Positions 62,324 through 64,000 of a stretch of 64,000 nucleotides of DNA are shown here, one piece after another. The DNA is from Butyricicoccus_A sp963588905 (lineage in GTDB: Bacteria > Bacillota > Clostridia > Oscillospirales > Butyricicoccaceae). The stretch lies in contig CAVAJF010000010.1 of assembly GCA_963588905.1 (NCBI GenBank), positions 1-64,000 on the forward strand. Direction: 5' to 3'. The notes beneath the pieces are model-generated. The model ran no database searches and had not been told where the DNA came from. It saw nothing but the letters and a program-made list of their open reading frames with translations. The first letter of the stretch is position 1. The number at the start of each line of letters is the position of its first letter. The position numbers and the translations under genes were made by a program.

Positions 62324-64000
62324 ATGGTAAACGATATTGCTACAGCAGGCGGAAAAGCCGCAGCAACCGGCTTTGCAAATAAAGCTGTGGATTTTATGAT
62401 GCGAAAAATCCACGAGGCACATGAAAAAACCACCATAGAATCCGGTGCGGCTTTTGACGCGTATCTGAAGAATGCATATGATGCACTCAACTGGAAACGA
62501 ACATTGGCTTCCGGTTATGAATCATTATGTATTATTGGCGAAAACAGTATGTATGTTGACATCGGCGCGTACTATACAACACCCGATGGTAAAGAACATA
62601 ACGTAGATACATCCAATGTAAAGACCATACTTTCTGCCAATGACCGTGAAGATAAAACATTATCGACGGCACCGGCGGCGCAGGCAAATCCATGTTAATG
62701 CGGTATCTCTTTGTTGATACCGTTTCTCGAAATGCAGGCAATTATATTCCGGTTTATATGGAACTAGCCAAAATCAAAGCAAACTCCATGCATGAAATGA
62801 ACATCCGTGCATTTGTGCGTCAATCTATGGAACATTATGGAAAAATCAGTTTATCCGATACTGTATTTGACTTCAGTTTGGAACAAGGCGGATATGTCTT
62901 TCTATTTGACGGCTTTGATGAAGTCAAAGAAGACGATGCAAATGCAGTCTTAGATGCGCTTCAAAAATTCAGCGCAAAATATTCCAACAATGCCTTTATC
63001 GTCTCTTCTCGTGAACGGTTACGGCTGCGTTCTCTGTCTTCCTTCCAGATCATTCACGCAAAAGAACTATCGGAAGAAAAAGCCATAGAAGTAGCCAAAA
63101 AACTTCCAGGGCATCCCGACACAATATCTAAATTTTGTAAAAATTTAAAAGATAGCTGGTTTCGGGAATATAATGAATTTGCAACAAGTCCTCTCTTGCT
63201 CACGATGATGTTTATCACTTTCGAGCAAAACGGGGATATTTCTAATTGTTTACCGGATTTTTATCAAGACTGTTTTGATGCCTTGTATAACAAGCATGAT
63301 GCGGTACACAAAGTCGGATTTAAACGAACTTTTCACTGTGATATTTCTAAACGCAAATTTCAAGCCGTTTTTTCTTATTTCTGCTTTCATACATGGCGGC
63401 AGGAAATTTATGATTTTTCAGAGGATGAAATGCTCGAGTGGCTGGAAAAAAGTCTGAAAAAACAGAATCTTTCCGTGTCCGCCGAAGATTATCTAAAAGA
63501 TCTGACAGAGTCTCTATGCATGATTACATACGAAGGGCATCGTTATCGATTCGCTCACCGCTCGTTTCAGACATATTTTGCAGTGAAGTACACGCGTGCT
63601 CTTTCAGACCAACAACAAAAAACGTTTTTGACAGATAAATTCCATTGGAATTCTGATATACATTGGAATGACGATTATGTAGATCTATTAGATCTATTAA
63701 ATCAAGTAGATCATGAGAGATTTTTAAACAATCTTATCGAACCTACATTTCAAAACATTATATCAAAATATCATTCAGAGCAAATGTTTTTCCAACATAT
63801 CATTCCCTACATCGATATTCAAATTTGCTCCACTCCAGCAAAACCAGTATGTGTTTTGACTACAGATTTTCCATCGCCAGATTATAAGCATCTCTTATCA
63901 TATATTAATTGCAAAATAGCAATCAATTTTTCTTCCGCAAAAAAACTTGATCCTGCACTACTTCGTAAATATTCAGAAGTTGATGATAAAACTTTTAAAG
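62324..64000 (+). pseudogene. NACHT-domain STAND NTPase, frame broken and cut by the window end
   Basis: The first frame (62324-62698) gives about 109 residues of helical N-terminal domain and ends early. The next block of the protein continues in the -1 frame from about 62656 to the window end with no stop. Read together they give Walker A GTGGAGKS (62668-62691), the NACHT Walker B FLFDGFDEV (about 62894-62923) and the NACHT C-terminal motif FAHRSFQTYF (near 63550). NACHT proteins are NLR-like sensor ATPases, many of them anti-phage. One extra A in the run at 62653-62657 would repair the frame. The sensor/effector end is beyond the window. Confidence 0.85.

Noticed and set aside
62640..62665. 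Programmed -1 frameshift site in the NACHT gene
   Set aside because: The sequence at the join (GAT AAA ACA in the start frame) is not an X-XXY-YYZ slippery heptamer and tRNA re-pairing would be poor. A mutation or base-call error in the A run is more likely.

Overview
The window looks like the chromosome of a strictly anaerobic, fermentative Firmicute of class Clostridia, probably an Oscillospirales-type gut bacterium. The signs are strong AGGAGG ribosome sites, consensus sigma-A promoters, a CIRCE element, PPDK next to pyruvate kinase in the gene inventory, the [FeFe]-hydrogenase maturase HydF, QueH, and many Clostridia-type small proteins. The genus call is inference. Most of the window is dense housekeeping sequence of even composition, organised in short operons often joined by ATGA or TAATG overlaps. 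No tRNA, rRNA, CRISPR array or insertion sequence was recognised.

Layout. 0-5 kb: MgtC-like protein, Na/Pi cotransporter, and a LacI regulator divergent from an inositol-dehydrogenase-like gene. 5-12.6 kb: a PH-domain protein, a PurF-like protein without the glutaminase cysteine, PPDK, DUF523 and DUF3877 proteins and a purine permease. 12.6-18.5 kb: a GntR/ABC operon, type III pantothenate kinase, HydF and TrpS. 18.6-21.3 kb: a stand-alone Hsp70 / membrane J-protein / zinc-ribbon operon. 21.5-28.7 kb: a MarR-controlled heterodimeric ABC exporter, a split chromate transporter and a MATE pump. 28.7-33.6 kb: a hydrolase, NudC, and a three-gene operon (class II aldolase, MtnA, MtaD-like deaminase) that fits salvage of 5'-deoxynucleosides left by SAM chemistry. 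33.6-37 kb: metalloprotease, AlkD-like protein and two YibE/F proteins. 37-47.7 kb: MnmA, NadA, an RsmH-type methyltransferase, transporters, PurC, an esterase and a U32-family pair. 47.8-50.3 kb: lon, with a perfect CIRCE element in its leader. 50.3-54.7 kb: queH facing an overlapping operon of M50 protease, CarD, IspD, IspF, YqxD, peptide deformylase and DUF4186. 54.8-61.9 kb: ROK glucokinase, MutY, a GlgX-type debranching enzyme, serine acetyltransferase and pyruvate kinase.

The right edge (from about 62.3 kb) changes character. Visibly AT-richer DNA carries a NACHT-type STAND NTPase with its own promoter. This family includes bacterial NLR-like anti-phage proteins. The reading frame is broken by one base just before the P-loop and runs off the window. 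It is the best candidate here for an accessory defence system.

Regulatory signals that can be read directly include CIRCE at lon, palindromes at the MarR, GntR and LacI regulator promoters, a cre-like site at the chromate transporter, TTTACAT repeats upstream of the phosphate cotransporter, and many intrinsic terminators.
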